The notes beneath the pieces were generated by a model. The model was not told where the DNA came from, made no database searches, and saw only the letters and a program-made list of their open reading frames with translations. The translations under genes and the position numbers were made by a program. Of a stretch of 27,299 nt of DNA, positions 8,568-14,755 are shown one piece after another. Source of the DNA: an uncultured Lachnospiraceae bacterium (GTDB lineage Bacteria; Bacillota; Clostridia; Lachnospirales; Lachnospiraceae); assembly GCA_902764045.1 (NCBI GenBank), contig CACWUI010000020.1, positions 1 to 27,299 on the forward strand, in the 5' to 3' direction. The stretch's first letter is position 1. Each line of letters starts with the position of its first letter.

Positions 8568-8839
8568 ACGTTCTTCTTCCTCCTGTACACAGTCCTAGTG
8601 TACTTTATCTCATCACCGTAAGTCTCCCCTGTGGTAAGCTCAAAATCTTCCGCATCGAACTCCGGAAAAAAGGCGTCACCGTCTTCAACCACCGTATTCC
8701 CCATGGTAAGTTCCTTAAACTGACTAAGCTCCCCCTCTATATCCCAGGGGATCCTGCCGCCTTTGCCTATTACGTTATTTTCCGAACGGGCTGCTATAAG
8801 TCCAATCTCTCTTTTATTACTTTTACATAATGAATCCAT
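8564..8839 (-). pseudogene. folA: dihydrofolate reductase with a large internal deletion
   Basis: The 91-residue frame joins both ends of a dihydrofolate reductase. The first part, IGLIAARSENNVIGKGGRIPW then FKELTMGNTVV, is the usual N-terminal substrate-binding region with the catalytic-loop IPW. The second, EDGDAFFPEFDAEDF then KYTRTVYRRK, is the usual C-terminal hairpin. About 70 central residues holding the NADPH-binding MGR.T and the GG loop are missing, yet the frame stays open. DHFRs have about 160 residues, so this product cannot bind NADPH normally. An eleven-residue leader MDSLCKSNKRE precedes the usual start. The ribosome site is weak (AGCAGG). The frame runs into the kinase gene by an ATGA overlap, which may be why it has stayed open. 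Confidence 0.85.
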
Positions 8840-8903
8840 TTGTCATACCTGCTATATGTTTCGTAACGTAATAATGTGTCATATTCTATAATTACGCAAT
8901 TTG

Positions 8904-8956
8904 AAAAAGTTCCGATTGTTCAGTATTAAACGTGCCAAAAAGTTCCGTTTCTTCAG
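8904..8956. repeat. pair of 20-bp direct repeats, 33 bp apart
   Basis: AAAAAGTTCCGATTGTTCAG (8904-8923) recurs as AAAAAGTTCCGTTTCTTCAG (8937-8956), 18 of 20 bases identical, with starts exactly 33 bp apart. This is three helical turns, as for tandem protein-binding sites. It lies in the 328-bp gene-free stretch 8840-9167, between the folA remnant and the DNA glycosylase. Apart from this pair and the hairpin at 9031-9070 I see no gene there. A similar pair lies on the other side of the glycosylase gene. Confidence 0.7.
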
Positions 8957-9030
8957 TTTTTTCATTAACGCCAATTCAGATGCAATCTATGAAGGTTGAA
9001 AACATTCTGCTCCCTATCAGTCAGTTCTGC

Positions 9031-9070
9031 ATTTATCAGGACATTTATCCGGACATTTGTCCTGATAAAT
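9031..9070. repeat. perfect 13-bp inverted repeat
   Basis: ATTTATCAGGACA at 9031-9043 is the exact reverse complement of TGTCCTGATAAAT at 9058-9070, with a 14-nt loop that repeats the word GGACATT. It is about 100 bp past the glycosylase stop codon. No U-run follows on either strand, so it is not a good terminator. It may be a protein site, a recombination site, or a small repeat element. Confidence 0.7.
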
Positions 9071-9167
9071 TCAAATAAAAACCATATGCTTCTTTTCTGA
9101 AAATTCATGTAACATTTTGTTTATTGCAATAATCATTTATTCTCTGTAATCCTGTTCCTGATTTTGA

Positions 9168-9677
9168 TCAGATTTGCGAAGAAATCATTCCCCATGCCTT
9201 CATAAACTCCGGTTTCCCATGCAATGCCCTGTTTGCAGGACTTGTGGATGGCAGATATACAGCATGAATTCCTGTCTGTTCATAACAATACCTTTCATAA
9301 AAACGTGTCGCTGTCTTTCCTGTAGTAAACACCTTTGTTATCCCGGTTTTGTCCAACAACGCCTTTATATCATTCGGAACTGCATTTTTTATACTCACAT
9401 CATCTGCACCCTTTATATCGCACTCCGCAATTACATCCCACAAAGCAATTCTGTTTTTTAGACAAAATTTTCTCCGGTCATCAGGATCCGTTCCGGGTTC
9501 ATCCACTCTTAATACGGCTGATAAAGTCTTCCAAAAGATATTTTGAGGATGTCCGTAATAAAAACCATTTTCTCTTGACTTAGGCGACGGGAAACTGCCA
9601 AGGATCATGATACTTGAATTATCGTCATAAACCGGTCCCCACGGGTGTGTTAAGTGTAAATATTCATTTTTAACCAA
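9168..9677 (-). CDS. DNA-deoxyinosine/uracil glycosylase, UDG superfamily family 6
   Basis: This 169-residue enzyme is predicted to remove deaminated purines (hypoxanthine) and perhaps uracil from DNA. UDG-superfamily motifs are clear: motif A ILGSFPSPKSRENGFYYGHP (25-44) followed by QNIFW, an ALWDVI strand, and motif C LPSTSPAN near the C terminus. The YYGHPQNIFW block (40-49), with its Asn, is characteristic of the HDG/deoxyinosine glycosylase group and differs from the family 1 water-activating Asp motif. The best start is the TTG at 9675-9677, with GGGGAG about 11 bases upstream; no in-frame ATG fits. It stands alone, bracketed by repeat pairs, and is not in an operon with nfo although both act in base excision repair. 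Confidence 0.9.
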   Translation of the reverse strand: MVKNEYLHLTHPWGPVYDDNSSIMILGSFPSPKSRENGFYYGHPQNIFWKTLSAVLRVDEPGTDPDDRRKFCLKNRIALWDVIAECDIKGADDVSIKNAVPNDIKALLDKTGITKVFTTGKTATRFYERYCYEQTGIHAVYLPSTSPANRALHGKPEFMKAWGMISSQI

Positions 9678-9700
9678 AATATCTCAATTCTCCCCTTATT

Positions 9701-9753
9701 CTAAAAACCAAGCGACTTTTCGACCCATTTGTACTAAAAATCAAGAGACTTTT
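9701..9753. repeat. second pair of 20-bp direct repeats, 33 bp apart
   Basis: CTAAAAACCAAGCGACTTTT (9701-9720) recurs as CTAAAAATCAAGAGACTTTT (9734-9753), 18 of 20 bases identical with a 33-bp period. It lies directly upstream of the glycosylase start and just past the winged-helix fragment. Read on the minus strand these begin AAAAGT and end TTTAG, loosely like the other pair read on the plus strand (AAAAAGT...TCAG), so the two pairs are in inverted orientation around the gene. Confidence 0.7.
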
Positions 9754-9783
9754 TATTGCTGTCAGCTCTTTTCTAACAGTTTT

Positions 9784-9933
9784 CTATTCATTCAAAAATT
9801 CCTCGTTGATTTTCCAGTATCCTCGTGTAGAGCCTACTCTCGAGATTGTCTTAGCTTCCGACATAGCTTTCATATACCTTTGAAGAGCTTTATTTCTCGG
9901 ATCAGAAACACCGCATTTTAATACCCTGTTACC
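9784..9933 (-). pseudogene. C-terminal fragment of an unknown winged-helix protein
   Basis: Between doc and the glycosylase a 49-residue open frame without a proper start reads VLKCGVSDPRNKALQRYMKA then RVGSTRGYWKINEEFLNE, ending at TAG (9784-9786). The order of a helix, a basic turn and 'RVGSTRGYWKI' looks like the wing of a winged-helix domain at the end of a larger protein, such as those on Fic or AlbA-type ATP-binding proteins. Its upstream part is cut by an in-frame stop inside the doc gene. I regard it as the tail of a gene lost when the region was rearranged. The parent family is uncertain. Confidence 0.35.
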
Positions 9934-10304
9934 TCATTCCTTTTTATCCAATCTAAAAGTTCCTCATACCCCATGCTGCCTTCGGCAAGAGAAAAACCGA
10001 TACGCACGATCTCCTCGTCACTGCATTCCACACGTATCCCGTTTACTTCCAGAAATGTAAGCATGACATACAATCCGATACGCTTATTCCCGTCAACGAA
10101 AGCATGATTCGATACCAGTGTAAACCCCAGCCTTGCGGCCTTTTCTTCTTTTGTTGGGTATAGTTCTTTCCCGTCAAATGTGGCAAAAGCACCCTCAAGT
10201 GCCGATTCCAGCAAAGCCTCATCACGCACACCGATACTTCCGCCTGTTTCCTGCGCCATAAGTTCATGAAGAAGAAGCACCTTATCCTTTGAAAATTTTA
10301 TCAT
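9918..10304 (-). CDS. doc: Doc-type toxin of a Phd/Doc toxin-antitoxin pair
   Basis: This 128-residue Fic-fold protein has the Doc signature HAFVDGNKR at residues 67-75. In phage P1 Doc, this loop positions ATP to phosphorylate elongation factor EF-Tu and stop translation. The conserved N-terminal GG.IGVRDEALLESALE helix pair and the C-terminal EELLDWI helix also match the family, and the length is normal. It overlaps the antitoxin gene by ATGA (10301-10304), so the toxin is translated only after the antitoxin. All catalytic positions visible are intact, so the toxin is probably active. Some chromosomal Doc proteins lie in inactive pairs; this cannot be judged here. Confidence 0.93.
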   Translation of the reverse strand: MIKFSKDKVLLLHELMAQETGGSIGVRDEALLESALEGAFATFDGKELYPTKEEKAARLGFTLVSNHAFVDGNKRIGLYVMLTFLEVNGIRVECSDEEIVRIGFSLAEGSMGYEELLDWIKRNEVTGY

Positions 10305-10543
10305 TTCGCCAACTCCTCAAATGCCGGTTTAAAACGGGTCATGACCCGCTTCGCCGCTATATCGATCTTTTCATCCTCGGTTATCTCCATATCCGGTTCT
10401 TTTTCAAGATTTACAAGTTTATATTTAGGACGGTTATTTTTAAAAACCACCGCATCACCATGTTCATCTGCAATACGCACCGCTTTGGAAAAATTCTGGT
10501 TGGCTTCGGTTATGGATATTATTTTTCTTGTATCAATTATCAT
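10301..10543 (-). CDS. phd: Phd/YefM-type antitoxin
   Basis: This 80-residue protein begins MIIDTRKIISITEANQNFSK, the usual Phd/YefM N-terminal fold that binds DNA as a dimer and represses its own operon. The acidic C-terminal part (residues from about 50) would be the disordered arm that covers the toxin. The ATG at 10541-10543 is chosen because AGAGGTGA lies just five bases upstream; a GTG three codons earlier would sit in that ribosome site. It starts from a near-consensus promoter 20-50 bp upstream and overlaps doc. Instability of the antitoxin is a family trait and is not visible in the sequence. Confidence 0.92.
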   Translation of the reverse strand: MIIDTRKIISITEANQNFSKAVRIADEHGDAVVFKNNRPKYKLVNLEKEPDMEITEDEKIDIAAKRVMTRFKPAFEELAK

Positions 10544-10561
10544 AAAAATCACCTCTATGTA

Positions 10562-10590
10562 AATATAGTATTATTATAGCTATTTTTCAA
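10562..10590 (-). promoter_or_regulatory. phd-doc promoter
   Basis: On the minus strand TTGAAA (10585-10590) is followed after exactly 17 bp by TATATT (10562-10567), about 20 bp upstream of the phd start. The spacer holds an imperfect palindrome (TATAATAATACTATA), a likely site for autorepression by the antitoxin. The promoter elements are seen directly; the operator role is inferred. Confidence 0.7.
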
Positions 10591-10608
10591 GGGTGTTTTA
10601 GATTTCTT

Positions 10609-10926
10609 TCAACAATCACTTGTATTCTCATCTATCCACGCCAGATATTCCGGCAGTCCCTTTTCTATCGGCACCGCAATGATCTCCGGCACTTCATAAG
10701 AGTGCAGGCTCCGGACACATTCCTCCACATCTGCATACAGATCTGCCCTTGTCTTCATAAATACAAGAACCTCACTGTCCCGGACCTGCTCCCCCTTCCA
10801 GACATATCTGCTGCGGATATCCTGCATCTGGGCACAGGCGATAAGCTTTCGCTCCAGAAGCTCGGTCACTACCTTCTCCGCTTCATTTTCATCTGTAAAG
10901 GTGACGATCATCATACAATATTTCAT
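10609..10926 (-). CDS. cutA: CutA1 divalent-ion tolerance protein
   Basis: This 105-residue cytoplasmic protein matches CutA over its whole length: an N-terminal ferredoxin-like strand MMIVTFTDENEAE, the LLERKLIACAQ helix, YVWKGEQV, and the C-terminal LHSYEVPEIIAVPI and YLAWIDENT. CutA forms stable trimers and is linked to copper and other divalent-ion tolerance in E. coli; its exact biochemical job is unsettled. The ATG at 10924-10926 has GGAGG seven bases upstream and is preferred to a further in-frame start at 10956, which lacks one. It stands between phd-doc and the CrtO-like gene. Confidence 0.95.
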   Translation of the reverse strand: MKYCMMIVTFTDENEAEKVVTELLERKLIACAQMQDIRSRYVWKGEQVRDSEVLVFMKTRADLYADVEECVRSLHSYEVPEIIAVPIEKGLPEYLAWIDENTSDC

Positions 10927-10957
10927 ACTGCTGCCTCCGATAAAAATATTCTCCAAG

Positions 10958-11350
10958 TCAACTTCTGTTTATCATCCGCATCAACCTGTATCTGTTAAAT
11001 CTCTGGATAAAAACATACATCAGGTCTATCCCCGCCGCCACACATGACGTAATGATAAACACCGGCAACTCCCCAAACCGGACAGATGCAATTATTGGCA
11101 TAAAGCTTGCGGCGATTATTATCTCATGCACGATTTCCGACTGGCAGGTCACCTGCGCCAGTTCTTCAAGGCTGTGCTGCCTGATATCAAAGGAACCCTT
11201 GTCATATGTGGGCATTTTATCCTTCCACTTCTTTACATTTATACATTTATAAAAAGCAAACTCACCCTCTCCCACCCGGAACCATGCCCGTCTGTGATCC
11301 GCCTTATTTCCCATAACGGCATTTACTATAATTCCCGTGACCAGTCTCAT
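10958..11350 (-). CDS. CrtO-family acyltransferase-like membrane protein
   Basis: This 130-residue protein resembles glycosyl-4,4'-diaponeurosporenoate acyltransferase (CrtO), the last enzyme of staphyloxanthin synthesis. Shared features are FYKCINVKKWKDKMP, then HSLEELAQVTCQSEIVHEII, two hydrophobic stretches (about 80-93 and 96-115) and the end FIQRFNRYRL, against FYVRKWKHK and QRYNRPRL in CrtO. No other carotenoid gene is present, so the substrate is probably a different lipid. It is about 30 residues shorter than CrtO: the first membrane helix is missing and the ATG lacks a ribosome site. Just upstream, in frame, is YLSAYHF up to a TGA. It may be trimmed at the 5' end. Confidence 0.6.
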   Translation of the reverse strand: MRLVTGIIVNAVMGNKADHRRAWFRVGEGEFAFYKCINVKKWKDKMPTYDKGSFDIRQHSLEELAQVTCQSEIVHEIIIAASFMPIIASVRFGELPVFIITSCVAAGIDLMYVFIQRFNRYRLMRMINRS

Positions 11351-11406
11351 GCTAAAATGATATGCCGATAAATATTCTTGGTGTCATTATCTTAAAAACT
11401 GCTCCC

Positions 11407-12018
11407 TTATTTTACCATAGCTTTTTTATGATACCCTTTTTGACCACACTTCGGACATTTCATTTTTCTTGACGTACCAATATGAGGCGCCATTACTACC
11501 GCCTTCATCGTAGGCACATATCTTTCACCGCAATTAGGGCATTCGTAGTAGCCGGCATCATGTTCTATTTTCAATCCCAATACAGCGCATATAATGATCG
11601 TCGCAAATCCGGATGCCATAAAGATTATCCCTAAAGGAAGCATAGCCGACATGATCAGCGCGCCTGATATTATCAGAAGTACACAAACCGGTATAAATAA
11701 AAATATCAGAAATCTTTCAAATGAAAGAAGCTTTTTGTTTGAAGTTTCTTCCAGCTTTCTCAATTCAAGAAGCAGTTCGTTTGATGACTCTTCAATTTTC
11801 TCTGCAGCGATCCGCTCACCTTTAAAAAGCTCACTTACGCTTATCCCCAAAAGTTCACATAACTCCGGCATAACTGAAAGCTCCGGCATGCAGCGCCCGG
11901 TCTCCCATTTTGAAACAGCACGATTGGTAATTCCAAGTTTCTCCGCAAGGACTGCCTGGGTCAGACCTTTTTCTTTTCTACAGGCGGCTATAAATTTTCC
12001 GATCTTTTCCTGATCCAT
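11407..12018 (-). CDS. XRE-type regulator with two membrane helices and a zinc ribbon
   Basis: This 203-residue protein begins with an XRE/Cro-type helix-turn-helix (about 5-60: GLTQAVLAEKLGITNRAVSK), followed by an acidic linker, two membrane helices (about 103-121 and 127-148) and a C-terminal four-cysteine zinc ribbon (Cys160, Cys163, Cys188, Cys191). The ATG at 12016-12018 has AGGAGG nine bases upstream. The fold order places the DNA-binding part and probably the ribbon in the cytoplasm with the helices as an anchor. XRE proteins with membrane tails are common in clostridia, but targets are rarely known. No clear operator was seen upstream. Confidence 0.8.
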   Translation of the reverse strand: MDQEKIGKFIAACRKEKGLTQAVLAEKLGITNRAVSKWETGRCMPELSVMPELCELLGISVSELFKGERIAAEKIEESSNELLLELRKLEETSNKKLLSFERFLIFLFIPVCVLLIISGALIMSAMLPLGIIFMASGFATIIICAVLGLKIEHDAGYYECPNCGERYVPTMKAVVMAPHIGTSRKMKCPKCGQKGYHKKAMVK

Positions 12019-12094
12019 ATAGAACAACCTCCTTATCTTTACTCTAAATTACCTCAGATCATCGGAAAATAACAGGAACCGGTGGTTGATATTG

Positions 12095-12405
12095 TTAAAA
12101 ACCATCCCACTGATACTTCTTCAGGTCTACCTTGCCGTTGTTTACCTCTATGCCCTCAGCCTCTAAAAGCCTTCTCTGGACTCCGGCACCGCCGAAAACA
12201 AATTCATCTGCCAGTTCACCCTTTGCATTTACAACACGGTAGCATGGAATTGTGTCCGGATCAGGATTTTTTGAAGGGCATTTCCCACCGCCCGGACCAT
12301 ATTTCTGTTGCCTGCATGCTCTGCTATCTGTGCGTAGGTCGCCACACGACCGTATGGAATCTTTTTTACGGCATCATATATCCGCTTTGCAGGACTGTCG
12401 CTTAT
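12095..12405 (-). pseudogene. alkyltransferase-like (MGMT family) gene, frameshifted
   Basis: Two frames together give an O6-alkylguanine alkyltransferase-like protein. The first reads PAKRIYDAVKKIPYGRVATY then AQIAEHAGNRNMVRAVGNAL. After a run of six A's (minus strand, 12267-12272 on plus) the next frame reads NPDPDTIPCYRVVNAKGELA and onward to KYQWDGF with a TAA at 12095-12097. A seventh A would restore one frame. The alkyl-acceptor motif PCYRVV is intact, so the family is the short C-terminal-only MGMT group (YbaZ-like). No ATG or ribosome site is visible at the 5' end, which runs into a REP-like palindrome. Loss of both the start and the frame argues for a decayed gene. Confidence 0.8.
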
Positions 12406-12413
12406 AAAATGGT

Positions 12414-12467
12414 GACAGTTCTGCGTCTATATATAAGGAGACACAGGAACCGTCCCCCTGTCTCCTT
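12414..12467. repeat. REP-like double palindrome
   Basis: GACAGTTCTGCGTCT (12414-12428) is nearly complementary to AGACACAGGAACCGTC (12439-12454). A second hairpin, AAGGAGACA (12435-12443) with TGTCTCCTT (12459-12467), overlaps the first, so the two are mutually exclusive. The core GACGGTTCCTGTGTCTCC with a G-rich GGGGGACGG resembles the palindromes associated with REP-associated transposases in Firmicutes and other bacteria. It lies exactly between the NUDIX stop codon and the damaged start of the alkyltransferase gene. No transposase of that type is in the window, so the copy would depend on one elsewhere. The motif ACAGGAACCG recurs at 12072-12081. Confidence 0.6.
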
Positions 12468-13058
12468 TCATTTTCGGCTTGCCAGCAGCCACGCCGCAAT
12501 ATGCATTGCCTGCTGGAACTCACCCTTTGCGATCTTTTCCTCAATTTCCCCGCCGGTAAATTTAACCAATTCAAGAAATTCCGTCTCATCGGTTGCAGGC
12601 TCATTTATCTTACGGCAGTTTTTTGCCGCAAAAAGAAATGCATAATTATCCGCTATTGTGGCATTTGAGGGGACGGTGAGGAGATGTATCCACTCATCAG
12701 ACGCATACCCCGTTTCTTCAAGCAGTTCTCGCTTTGCCGCATCCAGCGCATCTTCTCCCGACAACTCACCATTACCGCCGTATTCCTTGCCGTCGTCCCT
12801 ATCAATACCCCCTGCCGGAAACTCGGTGGTAACCTTCCGTATTCCCTGGCGGAACTGACGTACGCAAAGGAAATGCCCTTCTATGTCCTGTGCAACTACC
12901 ACCACATAATCCTTACGGCTGTAGCTGTAAAACGGTTCATATACCTTTCCGTTCGGAAAACGGTAGGAGGATCTGCGAAAATCGATCCATTTATCCCGGA
13001 CAACATGCTCGGTCTTTACCTCTTCCCATTCAATGGATCCATCATTTTGTTTTTTCAT
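12468..13058 (-). CDS. NUDIX hydrolase, ADP-ribose pyrophosphatase type
   Basis: This 196-residue enzyme is predicted to split nucleoside diphosphate sugars such as ADP-ribose. The core shows FPAGGID, then the Nudix helix AAKRELLEETGYASDEW with REL.EETG intact. The stretch between GG and the helix (DRDDGKEYGGNGELSGEDAL) is about ten residues longer than usual and the first Nudix glycine is shifted. An N-terminal strand domain (VVRDKWIDFRRSSYRFPNGK) is typical of ADPRase dimers. The ATG at 13056-13058 has GGCGG five bases upstream. The stop codon abuts a REP-like element. A second, broken NUDIX gene of related type lies at 17101. Confidence 0.88.
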   Translation of the reverse strand: MKKQNDGSIEWEEVKTEHVVRDKWIDFRRSSYRFPNGKVYEPFYSYSRKDYVVVVAQDIEGHFLCVRQFRQGIRKVTTEFPAGGIDRDDGKEYGGNGELSGEDALDAAKRELLEETGYASDEWIHLLTVPSNATIADNYAFLFAAKNCRKINEPATDETEFLELVKFTGGEIEEKIAKGEFQQAMHIAAWLLASRK

Positions 13059-13072
13059 TTTACCGCCTTTTT

Positions 13073-14286
13073 TTATATAATGTTACATGGTATTAATGAG
13101 TTCATCTCATCTATCGGAAACGGTCGATCGGTCATGCAGATTATTCCGCCGTAGCTTTTTTCTAATGAAGTCTTTTCTATTATATCGAATTTTTTTATTT
13201 CTTTCTTTTCGGGATTGGAAGCCTTTTTTATTTCCAGGGGATGAATTTTTCCGTTTTCTTCAATGAAAACATCGATCTCTTTGGCTTTAATATCTCTGTA
13301 AAAGCTTAAAACAGCAGAATCTCTTGCATAGGCATAATTCTTAACCAATTCCATTACTACGTAATTTTCAAAGAAATGCCCGCCGGCCGCCCCTTCTCTT
13401 AAGGAATCCGGCGTAAGCCATCTTGTCAGATATGCACACAAGCCTGTATCACAAAAATAAAGCTTGGGAGACTTTATCATTCGTTGCAGCTCGTTATTGG
13501 AATATGGTTCAAGCAGATAAATAACATCCATATCCTGAAGAATACCAAGCCATTTTTTTGCGGTCACATCGGAAACTCCGGCTGCCTCTCCCAGGGTCCT
13601 GTAGTTTACAAGGTTTCCGGTAAGTGCAGCGCAGGCACGGATAAACCGGCGAAAGCCTTCCACATCAGATATACCCTCATCATTTACGGCATCTGCGATC
13701 AGATAATTATCTATATAAGACTGATAATATGTCTGAGCCATTTCATTTGTTGCGGTCATTACATCTACAAAACCGCCTTCCCATATATGCCTGAATACAT
13801 TAATGATATTATTTTCAGGCATTTCCTCAGGGATCCAATGGAAAAGTCCAAGGCAACAGGATCTAGAACTCCCGCCTTTTCCCTCTGGGAAAGACCATAC
13901 AGCCTCAATATGCCGAGTCTTCCCGCCAGCGTATCCTGCGCTTTTTCCATAAGCTTTTTTCTTTGAGAGCCCGTAAGCCAGAACCTTCCCCTTTCGTCTC
14001 TTTCATCGCACATGATCTTTATGTGCTCCAAAAGTTGTGGCGCCTTTTGTATCTCGTCTATAAGGATAGGGGGTTTATATGTCTGAAAAAAAAGTCCGGG
14101 ATCATTCTTGGCCAGCTCACGGTCCATTTCATTATCCATTGTGACTATGGTTCTGTTTTCATTTTTGGCCAGATGTTTAAGCATTGTGGATTTTCCCACC
14201 TGTCTTGCGCCTGTAACCAGAACTGCTTTAAAAAAGAGACTTGCTTCTGAAAATTTTCTTTCTAATTCGCGATGTCTGTATTCCAT
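13073..14286 (-). pseudogene. AAA_14/DUF4143 ATPase, frameshifted
   Basis: Two overlapping frames make up one ATPase of the common 'AAA_14 plus DUF4143' family. The first (from the ATG at 14284-14286, with GGAGG upstream) has Walker A VTGARQVGKST, Walker B ILIDEIQKAP and sensor FWLTGSQ. The second runs from EEMPENNIINVFRHIWEGGF to the C terminus at 13073 and holds the DUF4143 nuclease-like half with FYRDIKAKEIDVFIEE. The frames change between about 13840 and 13870, consistent with one lost base. Neither half is likely to work alone. These proteins are widespread in gut Firmicutes and are often found broken. Function is unknown. Confidence 0.85.
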
Positions 14287-14371
14287 AAATCCTCCAAATT
14301 GGTTAAAATCCAAAGTCTGATTTGATTTTATACCATTTTTTACTTTAAAGCAAGGAGGCTTTTTTCATGTC

Positions 14372-14740
14372 TCATCCTCTCACAAGCATAGCCAGTTTCC
14401 AACCGCAAAATATTCCGAACACACAACACACAACGCTCAGTGCAGCATACACCCCACCGGTCACATAATCTTTATTGTGGAACAGGTTATATGTTTCAAG
14501 AGAAAATGTGGAAAACGTGGTAAACCCACCACACAATCCCGTCTTTAAAAACAGCACTCCATTGGGCGACATATTTTCTTTACTTTCCGCCACTCCCACT
14601 ATAAAACCGATAAGTATTGCTCCTATCACATTTGTTATGAACGTTAATGTAGGAAATCCGGTCCTGCAGGGGATCAAACTGATGGCATACCTCCCCACAG
14701 CTCCGGCCGCCCCGCCGAGCGCAACAAATAAAAATCCCAT
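14372..14740 (-). CDS. crcB: fluoride channel CrcB/Fluc
   Basis: This 122-residue four-helix membrane protein exports fluoride ions from the cytoplasm. It shows the family blocks GGAAGAVGRYAISL near the start, TNVIGAILIGF in the second helix and the polar track CGGFTTFSTFS in the third, where the paired Phe residues and the Thr line the pore. Fluc channels work as antiparallel dimers; only one gene is present, so a homodimer is expected. The ATG at 14738-14740 has AAGGAG upstream. It starts 15 bp after amrS and is most likely the last gene of the amr operon. No fluoride riboswitch was found upstream of it or of the operon. Confidence 0.95.
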   Translation of the reverse strand: MGFLFVALGGAAGAVGRYAISLIPCRTGFPTLTFITNVIGAILIGFIVGVAESKENMSPNGVLFLKTGLCGGFTTFSTFSLETYNLFHNKDYVTGGVYAALSVVCCVFGIFCGWKLAMLVRG

Positions 14741-14755
14741 ATTTTTATCTCCTTT

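Noticed and set aside
9031..9070. Rho-independent terminator after the glycosylase gene
   Set aside because: The stem is strong but no U-run follows on either strand.
8840..9167. A hidden small gene in the 328-bp gap
   Set aside because: No open frame with a ribosome site and recognisable protein was found on either strand; repeats explain much of the visible structure.
8904..9753. CRISPR array
   Set aside because: There are only two repeats on each side of a gene, with 13-bp gaps and no cas genes.
14341..14371. Terminator after crcB
   Set aside because: AAAGC/GCTTT makes only a five-pair stem and on the minus strand lacks a U-run; the T-run lies on the other strand.
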